NCBI GenBank assembly: GCA_037178625.1
Contig: CM074134.1
Coordinates: 1,426,001 to 1,490,000 of the forward strand
Reading direction: 5' to 3'
DNA length: 64,000 nt
DNA from: Skeletonema tropicum
Lineage: Eukaryota > Bacillariophyta > Thalassiosirophyceae > Thalassiosirales > Thalassiosiraceae
The notes under the pieces are model-generated. The model was given only the letters and a program-made list of their open reading frames with translations. It ran no database searches and was not told the DNA's origin. Positions 1 through 12,761 of this stretch are shown here, one piece after another (the stretch's first letter is position 1; every line of letters starts with the position of its first letter). The position numbers were made by a program, and so were the translations under genes.

Positions 1-611
1 GGATATCGATGCCCAGTGCTAGAAATCTTGCGATATTGATGCCCAGTGCTAGATATCTCACAGGATATCGATGCCCAGTGCTAGATATCAGGCGATATCG
101 ATGTCCAGTCCTAGATATCTCACTGGATATCGATGCCCAGAGCTAGATATCTGGCGATATTGATGCCCAGTGCTGGCTATCTGGGGATATCGATGCACAG
201 TGCTGGATATCTGGGCATATCAATGCCCAGTGCTAGATATCTCACTGGATATCGATGCCCTGTGCTAGATATCTCAATGGATATCGATGCCCAGTGCTAG
301 ATATATGGTGATATCGATGCCCAGTGCTAGATATCTCATTGGATATTGATGCCCAGAGCTAGATATCTCACTGGATATCGATGCCCAGTGCTGGATATCG
401 ATGCCCAGTGCTAGATATATGGTGATATCGATGCCCAGTGCTAGATATCTCATTGGATATCGATGCCCAGAGCTAGATATCTGGGGATATCTATGCCCAG
501 TGCTGGATATCTGGGGATATTGATGCCCAGTGCTAGATATCTGGTGACATCGATGCCCAGTGTTAGATATCCTCTCACTGGATATCGATGCCCAGTGCTA
601 GATATCTCACT
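1..611 (+). repeat. Reference HOR unit: 20 monomers, 611 bp
   Basis: This is the first complete unit; its first monomer recurs at 612. The monomers can be told apart by private marks. M1 has AGAAATCTT, M3 ends ATCAGG, M4 reads GTCCAGTCC and M5 reads CCCAGAGCT. M6 has GGCTATCTGG, M7 reads GCACAGTG, M8 has CATATCAATG and M9 reads GCCCTGTG. M10 ends TATATGG, M12 is GATATTGATGCCCAGAG and M13 is a 20-bp short form. M17 has GATATCTATG, M19 has GACATCGATG with TGTTAG and ends CCTCTCACT, and M20 is close to consensus. This order is kept through most of the 60 kb, which makes it a true HOR rather than a simple tandem repeat. Confidence 0.93.
279..485 (+). repeat. Duplicated monomer triplet inside the HOR
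   Basis: Monomers 10-11-12 (from 279) and 14-15-16 (from 393) are nearly the same. Each series has a monomer ending TATATG, then one ending TCTCATT, then one with CCCAGAGCT. They are 114 bp apart, separated by the short 20-bp monomer 13. The 20-mer therefore probably grew from a shorter ancestor by internal duplication, with the short monomer near the join. The triplets differ at the CG/TG site and at the 3' end of the third monomer, so the event is older than the spread of the HOR. Confidence 0.75.
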
Positions 612-1218
612 GGATATCGATGCCCAGTGCTAGAAATCTTGCGATATTGATGCCCAGTGCTAGATATCTCACAGGATATCGATGCCCAGTGCTAGATATC
701 AGGCGATATCGATGTCCAGTCCTAGATATCTCACTGGATATCGATGCCCAGAGCTAGATATCTGGCGATATTGATGCCCAGTGCTGGCTATCTGGGGATA
801 TCGATGCACAGTGCTGGATATCTGGTCATATCAATGCCCAGTGCTAGATATCTCACTGGATATCGATGCCCTGTGCTAGATATCTCAATGGATATCGATG
901 CCCAGTGCTAGATATATGGTGATATCGATGCCCAGTGCTAGATATCTCATTGGATATTGATGCCCAGAGCTAGATATCTCACTGGATATCGATGCCCAGT
1001 GCTGGATATCGATGCCCAGTGCTAGATATATGGTGATATCGATGCCCAGTGCTAGATATCTCATTGGATATCGATGCCCAGAGCTAGATATCTGGGGATA
1101 TCTATGCCCAGTGCTGGATATCTGGGGATATTGATGCCCAGTGCTAGATATCTGGTGACATCGATGCCCAGTGTTAGATATCCTCTCACTGGATATCGAT
1201 GCCCAGTGCTAGATATCT

Positions 1219-1249
1219 CACCGAATATTGATGCCGATGTCCAGTGCTA
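1219..1249 (+). repeat. 617-bp HOR variant: extra GCCGAT
   Basis: At the monomer 20 to monomer 1 boundary this unit reads GATGCCGATG instead of GATGCCC. The 6-bp gain (GCCGAT, a local slippage of GATGCC) turns the 611-bp unit into 617 bp. The same insertion recurs near 3040, 4305, 5510, 11540, 12750, 13695, 16755, 17340, 20652, 21270 and many later places, and in inverted form in block B (GGGCATCGGCATC). It is therefore an old, widely spread unit type and not a sequencing slip. In the first 5 kb the two types mostly alternate. Confidence 0.85.
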
Positions 1250-3360
1250 GAAATCTTGCGATATTGATGCCCAGTGCTAGATATCTCACAGGATATCGAT
1301 GCCCAGTGCTAGATATCAGGCGATATCGATGTCCAGTCCTAGATATCTCACTGGATATCGATGCCCAGAGCTAGATATCTGGCGATATTGATGCCCAGTG
1401 CTGGCTATCTGGGGATATCGATGCACAGTGCTGGATATCTGGGCATATCAATGCCCAGTGCTAGATATCTCACTGGATATCGATGCCCTGTGCTAGATAT
1501 CTCAATGGATATCGATGCCCAGTGCTAGATATATGGTGATATCGATGCCCAGTGCTAGATATCTCATTGGATATTGATGCCCAGAGCTAGATATCTCACT
1601 GGATATCGATGCCCAGTGCTGGATATCGATGCCCAGTGCTAGATATATGGTGATATCGATGCCCAGTGCTAGATATCTCATTGGATATCGATGCCCAGAG
1701 CTAGATATCTGGGGATATCTATGCCCAGTGCTGGATATCTGGGGATATTGATGCCCAGTGCTAGACATCTGGTGACATCGATGCCCAGTGTTAGATATCC
1801 TCTCACTGGATATCGATGCCCAGTGCTAGATATCTCACTGGATATCGATGCCCAGTGCTAGAAATCTTGCGATATTGATGCCCAGTGCTAGATATCTCAC
1901 AGGATATCGATGCCCAGTGCTAGATATCAGGCGATATCGATGTCCAGTCCTAGATATCTCACTGGATATCGATGCCCAGAGCTAGATATCTGGCGATATT
2001 GATGCCCAGTGCTGGCTATCTGGGGATATCGATGCACAGTGCTGGATATCTGGGCATATCAATGCCCAGTGCTAGATATCTCACTGGATATCGATGCCCT
2101 GTGCTAGATATCTCAATGGATATCGATGCCCAGTGCTAGATATATGGTGATATCGATGCCCAGTGCTAGATATCTCATTGGATATTGATGCCCAGAGCTA
2201 GATATCTCACTGGATATCGATGCCCAGTGCTGGATATCGATGCCCAGTGCTAGATATATGGTGATATCAATGCCCAGTGCTAGATATCTCATTGGATATT
2301 GATGCCCAGAGCTAGATATCTGGGGATATTGATGCCCAGTGCTAGATATCTGGTGACATCGATGCCCAGTGTTAGATATCCTCTCACTGGATATCGATGT
2401 TCAGTGCTAGATATCTCACTGGATATCGATGCCCAGTGCTAGAAATCTTGCGATATCGATGCCCAGTGCTAGATATCTCACAGGATATCGATGCCCAGTG
2501 CTAGATATCAGGCGATATCGATGTCCAGTCCTAGATATCTCACTGGATATCAATGCCCAGAGCTAGATATCTGGCGATATTGATGCCCAGTGCTGGCTAT
2601 CTGGGGATATCGATGCACAGTGCTGGATATCTGGGCATATCAATGCCCAGTGCTAGATATCTCACTGGATATCGATGCCCTGTGCTAGATATCTCAATGG
2701 ATATCGATGCCCAGTGCTAGATATATGGTGATATCGATGCCCAGTGCTAGATATCTCATTGGATATTGATGCCCAGAGCTAGATATCTCACTGGATATCG
2801 ATGCCCAGTGCTGGATATCGATGCCCAGTGCTAGATATATGGTGATATCGATGCCCAGTGCTAGATATCTCATTGGATATCGATGCCCAGAGCTAGATAT
2901 CTGGGGATATCTATGCCCAGTGTTGGATATCTGGGGATATTGATGCCCAGTGCTAGATATCTGGTGACATCGATGCCCAGTGTTAGATATCCTCTCACTG
3001 GATATCGATGCCCAGTGCTAGATATCTCACTGAATATTGATGCCGATGTCCAGTGCTAGAAATCTTGCGATATTGATGCCCAGTGCTAGATATCTCACAG
3101 GATATCGATGCCCAGTGCTAGATATCAGGCGATATCGATGTCCAGTCCTAGATATCTCACTGGATATCGATGCCCAGAGCTAGATATCTGGCGATATTGA
3201 TGCCCAGTGCTGGCTATCTGGGGATATCGATGCACAGTGCTGGATATCTGGGCATATCAATGCCCAGTGCTAGATATCTCACTGGATATCGATGCCCTGT
3301 GCTAGATATCTCAATGGATATCGATGCCCAGTGCTAGATATATGGTGATATCGATGCCCA

Positions 3361-3430
3361 GTGCTAGATATCTCATTGGATATTGATGCCCAGTGCTAGA
3401 TATCTCATTGGATATTGATGCCCAGAGCTA
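3361..3430 (+). repeat. Unit with one extra monomer (+32 bp)
   Basis: The monomer ending TCTCATTGGATATTGATGCC is present twice in succession here, so the unit measured between markers at 3058 and 3701 is 643 bp, which is 611 plus 32. The extra copy differs from its neighbour only by CAGTGCT against CAGAGCT. This is a whole-monomer gain, as unequal exchange between adjacent monomers would produce. Confidence 0.75.
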
Positions 3431-5526
3431 GATATCTCACTGGATATCGATGCCCAGTGCTGGATATCGATGCCCAGTGCTAGATATATGGTGATATCGA
3501 TGCCCAGTGCTGGCTATCTCATTGGATATCGATGCCCAGAGCTAGATATCTGGGGATATCTATGCCCAGTGCTGGATATCTGGGGATATTGATGCCCAGT
3601 GCTAGATATCTGGTGACATCGATGCCCAGTGTTAGATATCCTCTCACTGGATATCGATGCCCAGTGCTAGATATCTCAATGGATATCGATGCCCTGTGCT
3701 AGAAATCTTGCGATATCGATGCCCAGTGCTAGATATCTCACAGGATATCGATGCCCAGTGCTAGATATCAGGCGATATCGATGTCCAGTCCTAGATATCT
3801 CACTGGATATCGATGCCCAGAGCTAGATATCTGGCGATATTGATGCCCAGTGCTGGCTATCTGGGGATATCGATGCACAGTGCTGGATATCTGGGCATAT
3901 CAATGCCCAGTGCTAGATATCTCACTGGATATCGATGCCCTGTGCTAGATATCTCAATGGATATCGATGCCCAGTGCTAGATATATGGTGATATCGATGC
4001 CCAGTGCTAGATATCTCATTGGATATTGATGCCCAGAGCTAGATATCTCACTGGATATCGATGCCCAGTGCTGGATATCGATGCCCAGTGCTAGATATAT
4101 GGTGATATCGATGCCCAGTGCTAGATATCTCATTGGATATCGATGCCCAGAGCTAGATATCTGGGGATATCTATGCCCAGTGCTGGATATCTGGGGATAT
4201 TGATGCCCAGTGCTAGATATCTGGTGACATCGATGCCCAGTGTTAGATATCCTCTCACTGGATATCGATGCCCAGTGCTAGATATCTCACTGGATATTGA
4301 TGCCGATGCCCAGTGCTAGAAATCTTGCCATATCGATGCCCAGTGCTAGATATCTCACAGGATATCGATGCCCAGTGCTAGATATCAGGCGATATCGATG
4401 CCCAGTCCTAGATATCTCACTGGATATCGATGCCCAGAGCTAGATATCTGGCGATATTGATGCCCAGTGCTGGCTATCTGGGGATATCGATGCACAGTGC
4501 TGGATATCTGGGCATATCAATGCCCAGTGCTAGATATCTCACTGGATATCGATGCCCTGTGCTAGATATCTCAATGGATATCGATGCCCAGTGCTAGATA
4601 TATGGTGATATCGATGCCCAGTGCTAGATATCTCATGGGATATTGATGCCCAGAGCTAGATATCTCACTGGATATCGATGCCCAGTGCTAGATATATGGT
4701 GATATCGATGCCCAGTGCTAGATATCTCATTAGATATCGATGCCCAGAGCTAGATATCTGGGGATATCTATGCCCAGTGCTGGATATCTGGGGATATTGA
4801 TGCCCAGTGCTAGATATCTGGTGACATCGATGCCCAGTGTTAGATATCCTCTCACTGGATATCGATGCCCAGTGCTAGATATCTCACTGGATATCGATGC
4901 CCAGTGCTAGAAATCTTGCGATATCGATGCCCAGTGCTAGATATCTCACAGGATATCGATGCCCAGTGCTAGATATCAGGCGATATCGATGTCCTAGTCC
5001 TAGATATCTCACTGGATATCGATGCCCAGAGCTAGATATCTGGCGATATTGATGCCCAGTGCTGGCTATCTGGGGATATCGATGCACAGTGCTGGATATC
5101 TGGGCATATCAATGCCCAGTGCTAGATATCTCACTGGATATCGATGCCCAGTGCTAGATATCTCACAGGATATCGATGCCCAGTGCTAGATATATGGTGA
5201 TATCGATGCCCAGTGCTAGATATCTCACTGGATATTGATGCCCAGAGCTAGATATCTCACTGGATATCGATGCCCAGTGCTGGATATCGATGCCCAGTGC
5301 TAGATATATGGTGATATCGATGCCCAGTGCTAGATATCTCATCGGATATCGATGCCCAGAGCTAGATATCTGGGGATATCTATGCCCAGTGCTGGATATC
5401 TGGGGATATTGATGCCCAGTGCTAGATATCTGGTGACATCGATGCCCAGTGTTAGATATCCTCTCACTGGATATCGATGCCCAGTGCTAGATATCTCACT
5501 GAATATTGATGCCGATGTCCAGTGCT

Positions 5527-6025
5527 AGAAATCTTGCGATATTGATGCCCAGTGCTAGATATCTCACAGGATATCGATGCCCAGTGCTAGATATCAGGCG
5601 ATATCAATGTCCAGTCCTAGATATCTCACTGGATATCGATGCCCAGAGCTAGATATCTGGCGATATTGACGCCCAGTGCTGGCTTTCTGGGGATATCGAT
5701 GCACAGTGCTAGATATCTGGGCATATCAATGCCCAGTGCTAGATATCTCACTGGATATCGATGCCCTGTGCTAGATATCTCAATGGATATCGATGCCCAG
5801 TGCTAGATATATGGTGATATCGATGCCCAGTGCTAGATATCTCATTGGATATTGATGCCCAGAGCTAGATATCTCACTGGATATCGATGCCCAGTGCTGG
5901 ATATCTTGGGATATTGATGCCCAGTGCTAGATATCTGGTGACATCGATGCCCAGTGTTAGATATCCTCTCACTGGATATCGATGCCCAGTGCTAGATATC
6001 TCACTGGATATCGATGCCCAGTGCT
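5527..6025 (+). repeat. Shortened HOR unit (499 bp)
   Basis: Marker spacing is 499 bp. Near 5900-5915 monomer 13 runs directly into the monomer 17/18 region (CTGGATATCTTGGGATATTG), removing monomers 14-16 and part of 17. The unit also carries GGCTTTCTGG and GCACAGTGCTAGATATCTGG. Units near 11.55 kb and 16.8 kb share these variants, so the three are related despite their spacing. Confidence 0.7.
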
Positions 6026-7320
6026 AGAAATCTTGCGATATCGATGCCCAGTGCTAGATATCTCACAGGATATCGATGCCCAGTGCTAGATATCAGGCGA
6101 TATCGATGTCCAGTCCTAGATATCTCACTGGATATCAATGCCCAGAGCTAGATATCTGGCGATATTGATGCCCAGTGCTGGCTATCTGGGGATATCGATG
6201 AACAGTGCTGGATATCTGGGCATATCAATGCCCAGTGCTAGATATCTCACTGGATATCGATGCCCTGTGCTAGATATCTCAATGGATATCGATGCCCAGT
6301 GCTAGATATATGGTGATATCGATGCCCAGTGCTAGATATCTCATTGGATATTGATGCCCAGAGCTAGATATCTCACTGGATATCGATGCCCAGTGCTGGA
6401 TATCGATGTCCAGTGCTAGATATATGGTGATATCGATGCCCAGTGCTAGATATCTCATTGGATATCGATGCCCAGAGCTAGATATATGGGGATATCTATG
6501 CCCAGTGCTGGATATCTGGGGATATCGATGCCCAGTGCTAGATATCTGGTGACAGCGATGCCCAGTGTTAGATATCCTCTCACTGGATATTGATGCCCAG
6601 TGATAGATATCTCACTGGATATCGATGCCCAGTGCTAGATATCAGGCGATATCGATGTCCAGTCCTAGATATCTCACTGGATATCGATGCCCAGAGCTAG
6701 ATATCTGGCGATATTGATGCCCAGTGCTGGCTATCTGGGGATATCGATGCACAGTGCTGGATATCTGGGCATATCAATGCCCAGTGCTAGATATCTCACT
6801 GGATATCTATGCCCTGTGCTAGATATCTCAATGGATATCGATGCCCAGTGCTAGATATATGGTGATATCGATGCCCAGTGCTAGATATCTCATTGGATAT
6901 TGATGCCCAGAGCTAGATATCTCACTGGATATCGATGCCCAGTGCTGGATATCGATGCCCAGTGCTAGATATATGGTGATATCGATGCCCAGTGCTAGAT
7001 ATCTCAATGGATATCGATGCCCAGAGCTAGATATCTGGCGATATCTGTGCCCAGTGCTGGATATCTGGGGATATTGATGCCCAGTGCTAGATATCTGGTG
7101 ACATCGATGCCCAGTGTTAGATATCCTCTCACTGGATATCGATGCCCAGTGCTAGATATCTCAATGGATATCGATGCTCAGTGCTAGATATATGGTGATA
7201 TCGATGCCCAGTGCTAGATATCTCATTGGATATTGATGCCCAGAGCTAGATATCTCACTGGATATCGATGCCCAGTGCTGGATATCGATGCCCAGGGCTA
7301 GATATATGGTGATATCGATG
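6026..7320 (+). repeat. Long-lag duplicated block, copy 1
   Basis: This stretch shares several uncommon variants with 17356-18650 at a constant lag of 11330 bp. They are GATGAACAGTG (6197), GACAGCGATG (6551), CAGTGATAG (about 6598) followed by loss of monomers 1-2, TCGATGCTCAG (7171) and CAGGGCTAG (7293). Scattered single-base differences separate the copies. The shared marks, including a shared deletion, show that a block of at least 1.3 kb was copied as one piece and has since diverged slightly. Confidence 0.7.
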
Positions 7321-9071
7321 CACAGTGCTAGATATCTCATTGGATATTGATGCCCAGAGCTAGATATCTGGCGATATTGATGCCCAGTGCTGGCTATCTG
7401 GGGATATCGATGCACAGTGCTGGATATCTGAGCATATCAATGCCCAGTGCTAGATATCTCACTGGATATCGATGCCCTGTGCTAGATATCTCAATGGATA
7501 TCGATGCCCAGTGCTAGATATCTCATTGGATATTGATGCCCAGAGCTAGATATCTCACTGGATATCGATGCCCAGTGCTGGATATCGATGCCCAGTGCTA
7601 GATATATGGTGATATCGATGCCCAGTGCTAGATATCTCATTAAATATCGATGCCCAGAGCTAGATATCTTGGGATATCTATGCCCAGTGCTGGATATCTG
7701 GGGATATTGATGCCCAGTGCTAGATATCTGGTGACATCGATGCCCAGTGTTAGATATCCTCTCACTGGATATCGATGCCCAGTGCTAGATATCTCACTGG
7801 ATATCGATGTCCAGTGCTAGAAATCTTGCGATATCGATGCCCAGTGCTAAATATCTCACAGGATATCGATGCCCAGTGCTAGATATCTCACAGGATATCG
7901 ATGTTTAGTCCTAGATATCTCACTGGATATCGATGCCCAGAGCTAGATATCTGGCGATATTAATGCCCAGTGCTGGCTATCTGGGGATATCGATGCACAG
8001 TGCTGGATATCTGGGCATATCAATGCCCAGTGCTAGATATCTCACTGGATATCGATGCCCTGTGCTAGATATCTTAATGGATATCGATGCCCAGTGCTAG
8101 ATATATGGTGATATCGATGCCCAGTGCTAGATATCTCATTGGATATTGATGCCCAGAGCTAGATATCTCACTGGATATCGATGCCCAGTGCTTGATATCG
8201 ATGCCCAGTGCTAGATATATGGTGATATCGATGCCCAGTGCTAGATATCTCATTGGATATCGATGCCCAGAGCTAGATATCTGGGAATATCTATGCCCAG
8301 TGCTGGATATCTGGGGATATTGATGCCCAGTGCTAGATATCTGGTGACATCGATGCCCAGTGCTAGATATCTCACTGGATATTAATGCCCAGTGCTAGAT
8401 ATCTCACTGGATATCAATGCCCAGTGCTAGAAATCTTGCGATATCGATGCCCAGTGCTAGATATCTCACAGGATATCGATGCCCAGTGCTAGATATCTCA
8501 CAGGATATCGATGCCCAGTGCTAGATATCAGGCGATATCGATGTCCAGTCCTAGATATCTCACTGGATATCGATGCCCAGAGCTAGATATCTGGCGATAT
8601 TGATGCCCAGTGCTGGCTATCTGGGGATATCGATGCACAGTGCTGGATATCTGGGCATATCAATGCCCAGTGCTAGATATCTCACTGGATATCGATGCCC
8701 TGTGCTAGATATCTCAATGGATATCGATGCCCAGTGCTAGATATATGGTGATATCGATGCCCAGTGCTAGATATCTCATTGGATATTGATGCCCAGAGCT
8801 AGATATCTCACTGGATATCGATGCCCAGTGCTGGATATCGATGCCCAGTGCTAGATATATGGTGATATCGATGCCCAGTGCTAGATATCTCATTGGATAT
8901 CGATGCCCAGAGCTAGATATCTGGGGATATCTATGCCCAGTGCTGGATATCTGGGGATATTGATGCCCAGTGCTAGATATCTGGTGACATCGATGCCCAG
9001 TGTTAGATATCCTCTCACTGGATATCGATGCCCAGTGCTAGATATCTCACTGGATATCGATGCCCAGTGCT

Positions 9072-9650
9072 AGAAATCTTGCGATATTGATGCCCAGTGC
9101 TAGATATCTCACATGATATCGATGCCCAGTGCTAGATATCAGGCGATATCGATGTCCAGTCCTAGATATCTCACTGGATATCGATGCCCAGAGCTAGATA
9201 TCTGGCGATATTGATGCCCAGTGCTGGCTATCTGGGGATATCGATGCACAGTGCTGGATATCTGGTCGAATCAATGCCCAGTGCTAGATATCTCACTGGA
9301 TATCGATGCCCTGTGCTAGATATCTCAATGGATATCGATGCCCAGTGCTAGATATATGGTGATATCGATGCCCAGTGCTAGATATCTCATTGGATATTGA
9401 TGCCCAGAGCTAGATATCTCACTGGATATCGATGCCCAGTGCTGGATATCGATGCCCAGTGCTAGATATATGGTGATATCGATGCCCAGTGCTAGATATC
9501 TCATTGGATATCGATGCCCAGAGCTAGATATCTGGGGATATCTATGCCCAGTGCTGGATATCTGGGGATATTGATGCCCAGTGCTAGATATCTGGTGACA
9601 TCGATGCCCAGTGTTAGATATCCTCTCACTGGATATCGATGCCCAGTGCT
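9072..9650 (+). repeat. HOR unit duplicated at 1865-bp lag
   Basis: This unit and the one at 10937-11515 share TCTCACATGATATC and TCTGGTCGAATCAATG, variants I do not see elsewhere in block A. The lag of 1865 bp equals three 611-bp units plus one 32-bp monomer. One base differs near 9296/11161 (GATATCTCAC against GATATGTCAC). A recent multi-unit duplication is the simplest reading. Confidence 0.65.
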
Positions 9651-12600
9651 AGATATCTCACTGGATATCGATGCCCAGTGCTAGATATCTCACTGGATAT
9701 CGATGCCCAGTGCTAGAAATCTTGCGATATCGATGCCCAGTGCTAGATATCTCACAGGATATCGATGCCCAGTGCTAGATATCAGGCGATATCGATGTCC
9801 AGTCCTAGATATCTCACTGGATATCAATGCCCAGAGCAAGATATCTGGCGCTATTGATGCCCTGTGCTGGCTATCTGGGGATATCGATGCACAGTGCTGG
9901 ATATCTGGGCATATCAATGCCCAGTGCTAGATATCTCACTGGATATCGATGCCCTGTGCTAGATATCTCAATGGATATCGATGCCCAGTGCTAGATATAT
10001 GGTCATATCGATGCCCAGTGCTAGATATCTCATTGGATATTGATGCCCAGAGCTAGATATCTCACTGGATATCGATGCCCAGTGCTAGATATCGATGCCC
10101 AGTGCTAGATATATGGTGATATCGATGCCCAGTGCTAGATATCTCATTGGATATCGATGCCCAGAGCTAGATATCTGGGGATATCTATGCCCAGTGCTGG
10201 ATATCTGGGGATATTGATGCCCAGTGCTAGATATCTGGTGACATCGATGCCCAGTGTTAGATATCCTCTCACTGGATATCGATGCCCAGTGCTAGATATC
10301 TCACTGGATATCGATGCCCAGTGCTAGAAATCTTGCGATATTGATGCCCAGTGCTAGATATCTCACAGGATATCGATGCCCAGTGCTAGATATCAGGCGA
10401 TATCGATGTCCAGTCCTAGATATCTCACTGGATATCGATGCCCAGAGCTAGATATCTGGCGATATTGATGCCCAGTGCTGGCTATCTGGGGATATCGATG
10501 CACAGTGCTGGATATCTGGGCATATCAATGCCCAGTGCTAGATATCTCACTGGATATCGATGCCCTGTGCTAGATATCTCAATGGATATCGATGCCCAGT
10601 GCTAGATATATGGTGATATCGATGCCCAGTGCTAGATATCTCATTGGATATTGATGCCCAGAGCTAGATATCTCACTGGATATCGATGCCCAGTGCTGGA
10701 TATCGATGCCCAGTGCTAGATATATGGTGATATCGATGCCCAGTGCTAGATATCTCATTGGATATCGATGCCCAGAGCTAGATATCTGGGGATATCTATG
10801 CCCAGTGCTGGATATCTGGGGATATTGATGCCCAGTGCTAGATATCTGGTGACATCGATGCCCAGTGTTAGATATCCTCTCACTGGATATCGATGCCCAG
10901 TGCTAGATATCTCACTGGATATCGATGCCCAGTGCTAGAAATCTTGCGATATTGATGCCCAGTGCTAGATATCTCACATGATATCGATGCCCAGTGCTAG
11001 ATATCAGGCGATATCGATGTCCAGTCCTAGATATCTCACTGGATATCGATGCCCAGAGCTAGATATCTGGCGATATTGATGCCCAGTGCTGGCTATCTGG
11101 GGATATCGATGCACAGTGCTGGATATCTGGTCGAATCAATGCCCAGTGCTAGATATGTCACTGGATATCGATGCCCTGTGCTAGATATCTCAATGGATAT
11201 CGATGCCCAGTGCTAGATATATGGTGATATCGATGCCCAGTGCTAGATATCTCATTGGATATTGATGCCCAGAGCTAGATATCTCACTGGATATCGATGC
11301 CCAGTGCTGGATATCGATGCCCAGTGCTAGATATATGGTGATATCGATGCCCAGTGCTAGATATCTCATTGGATATCGATGCCCAGAGCTAGATATCTGG
11401 GGATATCTATGCCCAGTGCTGGATATCTGGGGATATTGATGCCCAGTGCTAGATATCTGGTGACATCGATGCCCAGTGTTAGATATCCTCTCACTGGATA
11501 TCGATGCCCAGTGCTAGATATCTCACCGAATATTGATGCCGATGTCCAGTGCTAGAAATCTTGCGATATTGATGCCCAGTGCTAGATATCTCACAGGATA
11601 TCGATGCCCAGTGCTAGATATCAGGCGATATCGATGTCCAGTCCTAGATATCTCACTGGATATCGATGCCCAGAGCTAGATATCTGGCGATATTGATGCC
11701 CAGTGCTGGCTTTCTGGGGATATCGATGCACAGTGCTAGATATCTGGGCATATCAATGCCCAGTGCTAGATATCTCACTGGATATCGATGCCCTGTGCTA
11801 GATATCTCAATGGATATCGATGCCCAGTGCTAGATATATGGTGATATCGATGCCCAGTGCTAGATATCTCATTGGATATTGATGCCCAGAGCTAGATATC
11901 TCACTGGATATCGATGCCCAGTGCTAGATATATGGTGATATCGATGCCCAGTGCTAGATATCTCATTGGATATCGATGCCCAGAGCTAGATATCTGGGGA
12001 TATCTATGCCCAGTGCTGGATATCTGGGGATATTGATGCCCAGTGCTAGATATCTGGTGACATCGATGCCCAGTGTTAGATATCCTCTCACTGGATATCG
12101 ATGCCCAGTGCTAGATATCTCACTGGATATCGATGCCCAGTGCTAGAAATCTTGCGATATTGATGCCCAGTGCTAGATATCTCACAGGATATCGATGCCC
12201 AGTGCTAGATATCAGGCGATATCGATGTCCAGTCCTAGATATCTCACTGGATATCGATGCCCAGAGCTAGATATCTGGCGATATTGATGCACAGTGCTGG
12301 CTATCTGGGGATATCGATGCACAGTGCTGGATATCTGGGCATATCAATGCCCAGAGCTAGATATCTCACTGGATATCGATGCCCTGTGCTAGATATCTCA
12401 ATGGATATCGATGCCCAGTGCTAGATATATGGTGATATCGATGCCCAGTGCTAGATATCTCATTGGATATTGATGCCCAGAGCTAGATATCTCACTGGAT
12501 ATCGATGCCCAGTGCTGGATATCGATGCCCAGTGCTAGATATATGGTGATATCGATGCCCAGTGCTAGATATCTCATTGGATATCGATGCCCAGAGCTAG

Positions 12601-12761
12601 ATATCTGGGGATATCTATGCCCAGTGCTGGATATCTGGGGATATTGATGCCCAGAGCTAGATATCTGGTGACATCGATGCCCGGTGTTAGATATCCTCTC
12701 ACTGGATGTCGATGCCCAGTGCTAGATATCTCACTGGATATTGATGCCGATGCCCAGTGCT

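Noticed and set aside
1502..1768. Open frames of 60-140 codons throughout the satellite on both strands, such as this one and 29546-29866, 41369-41689 and 56070-56501.
   Set aside because: They translate the satellite itself (repeats of MPSARYL, RCPVLDI, ALGIDI, STGHRYP) in all frames and on both strands. They appear wherever monomer lengths keep a frame open and have no independent coding signal.
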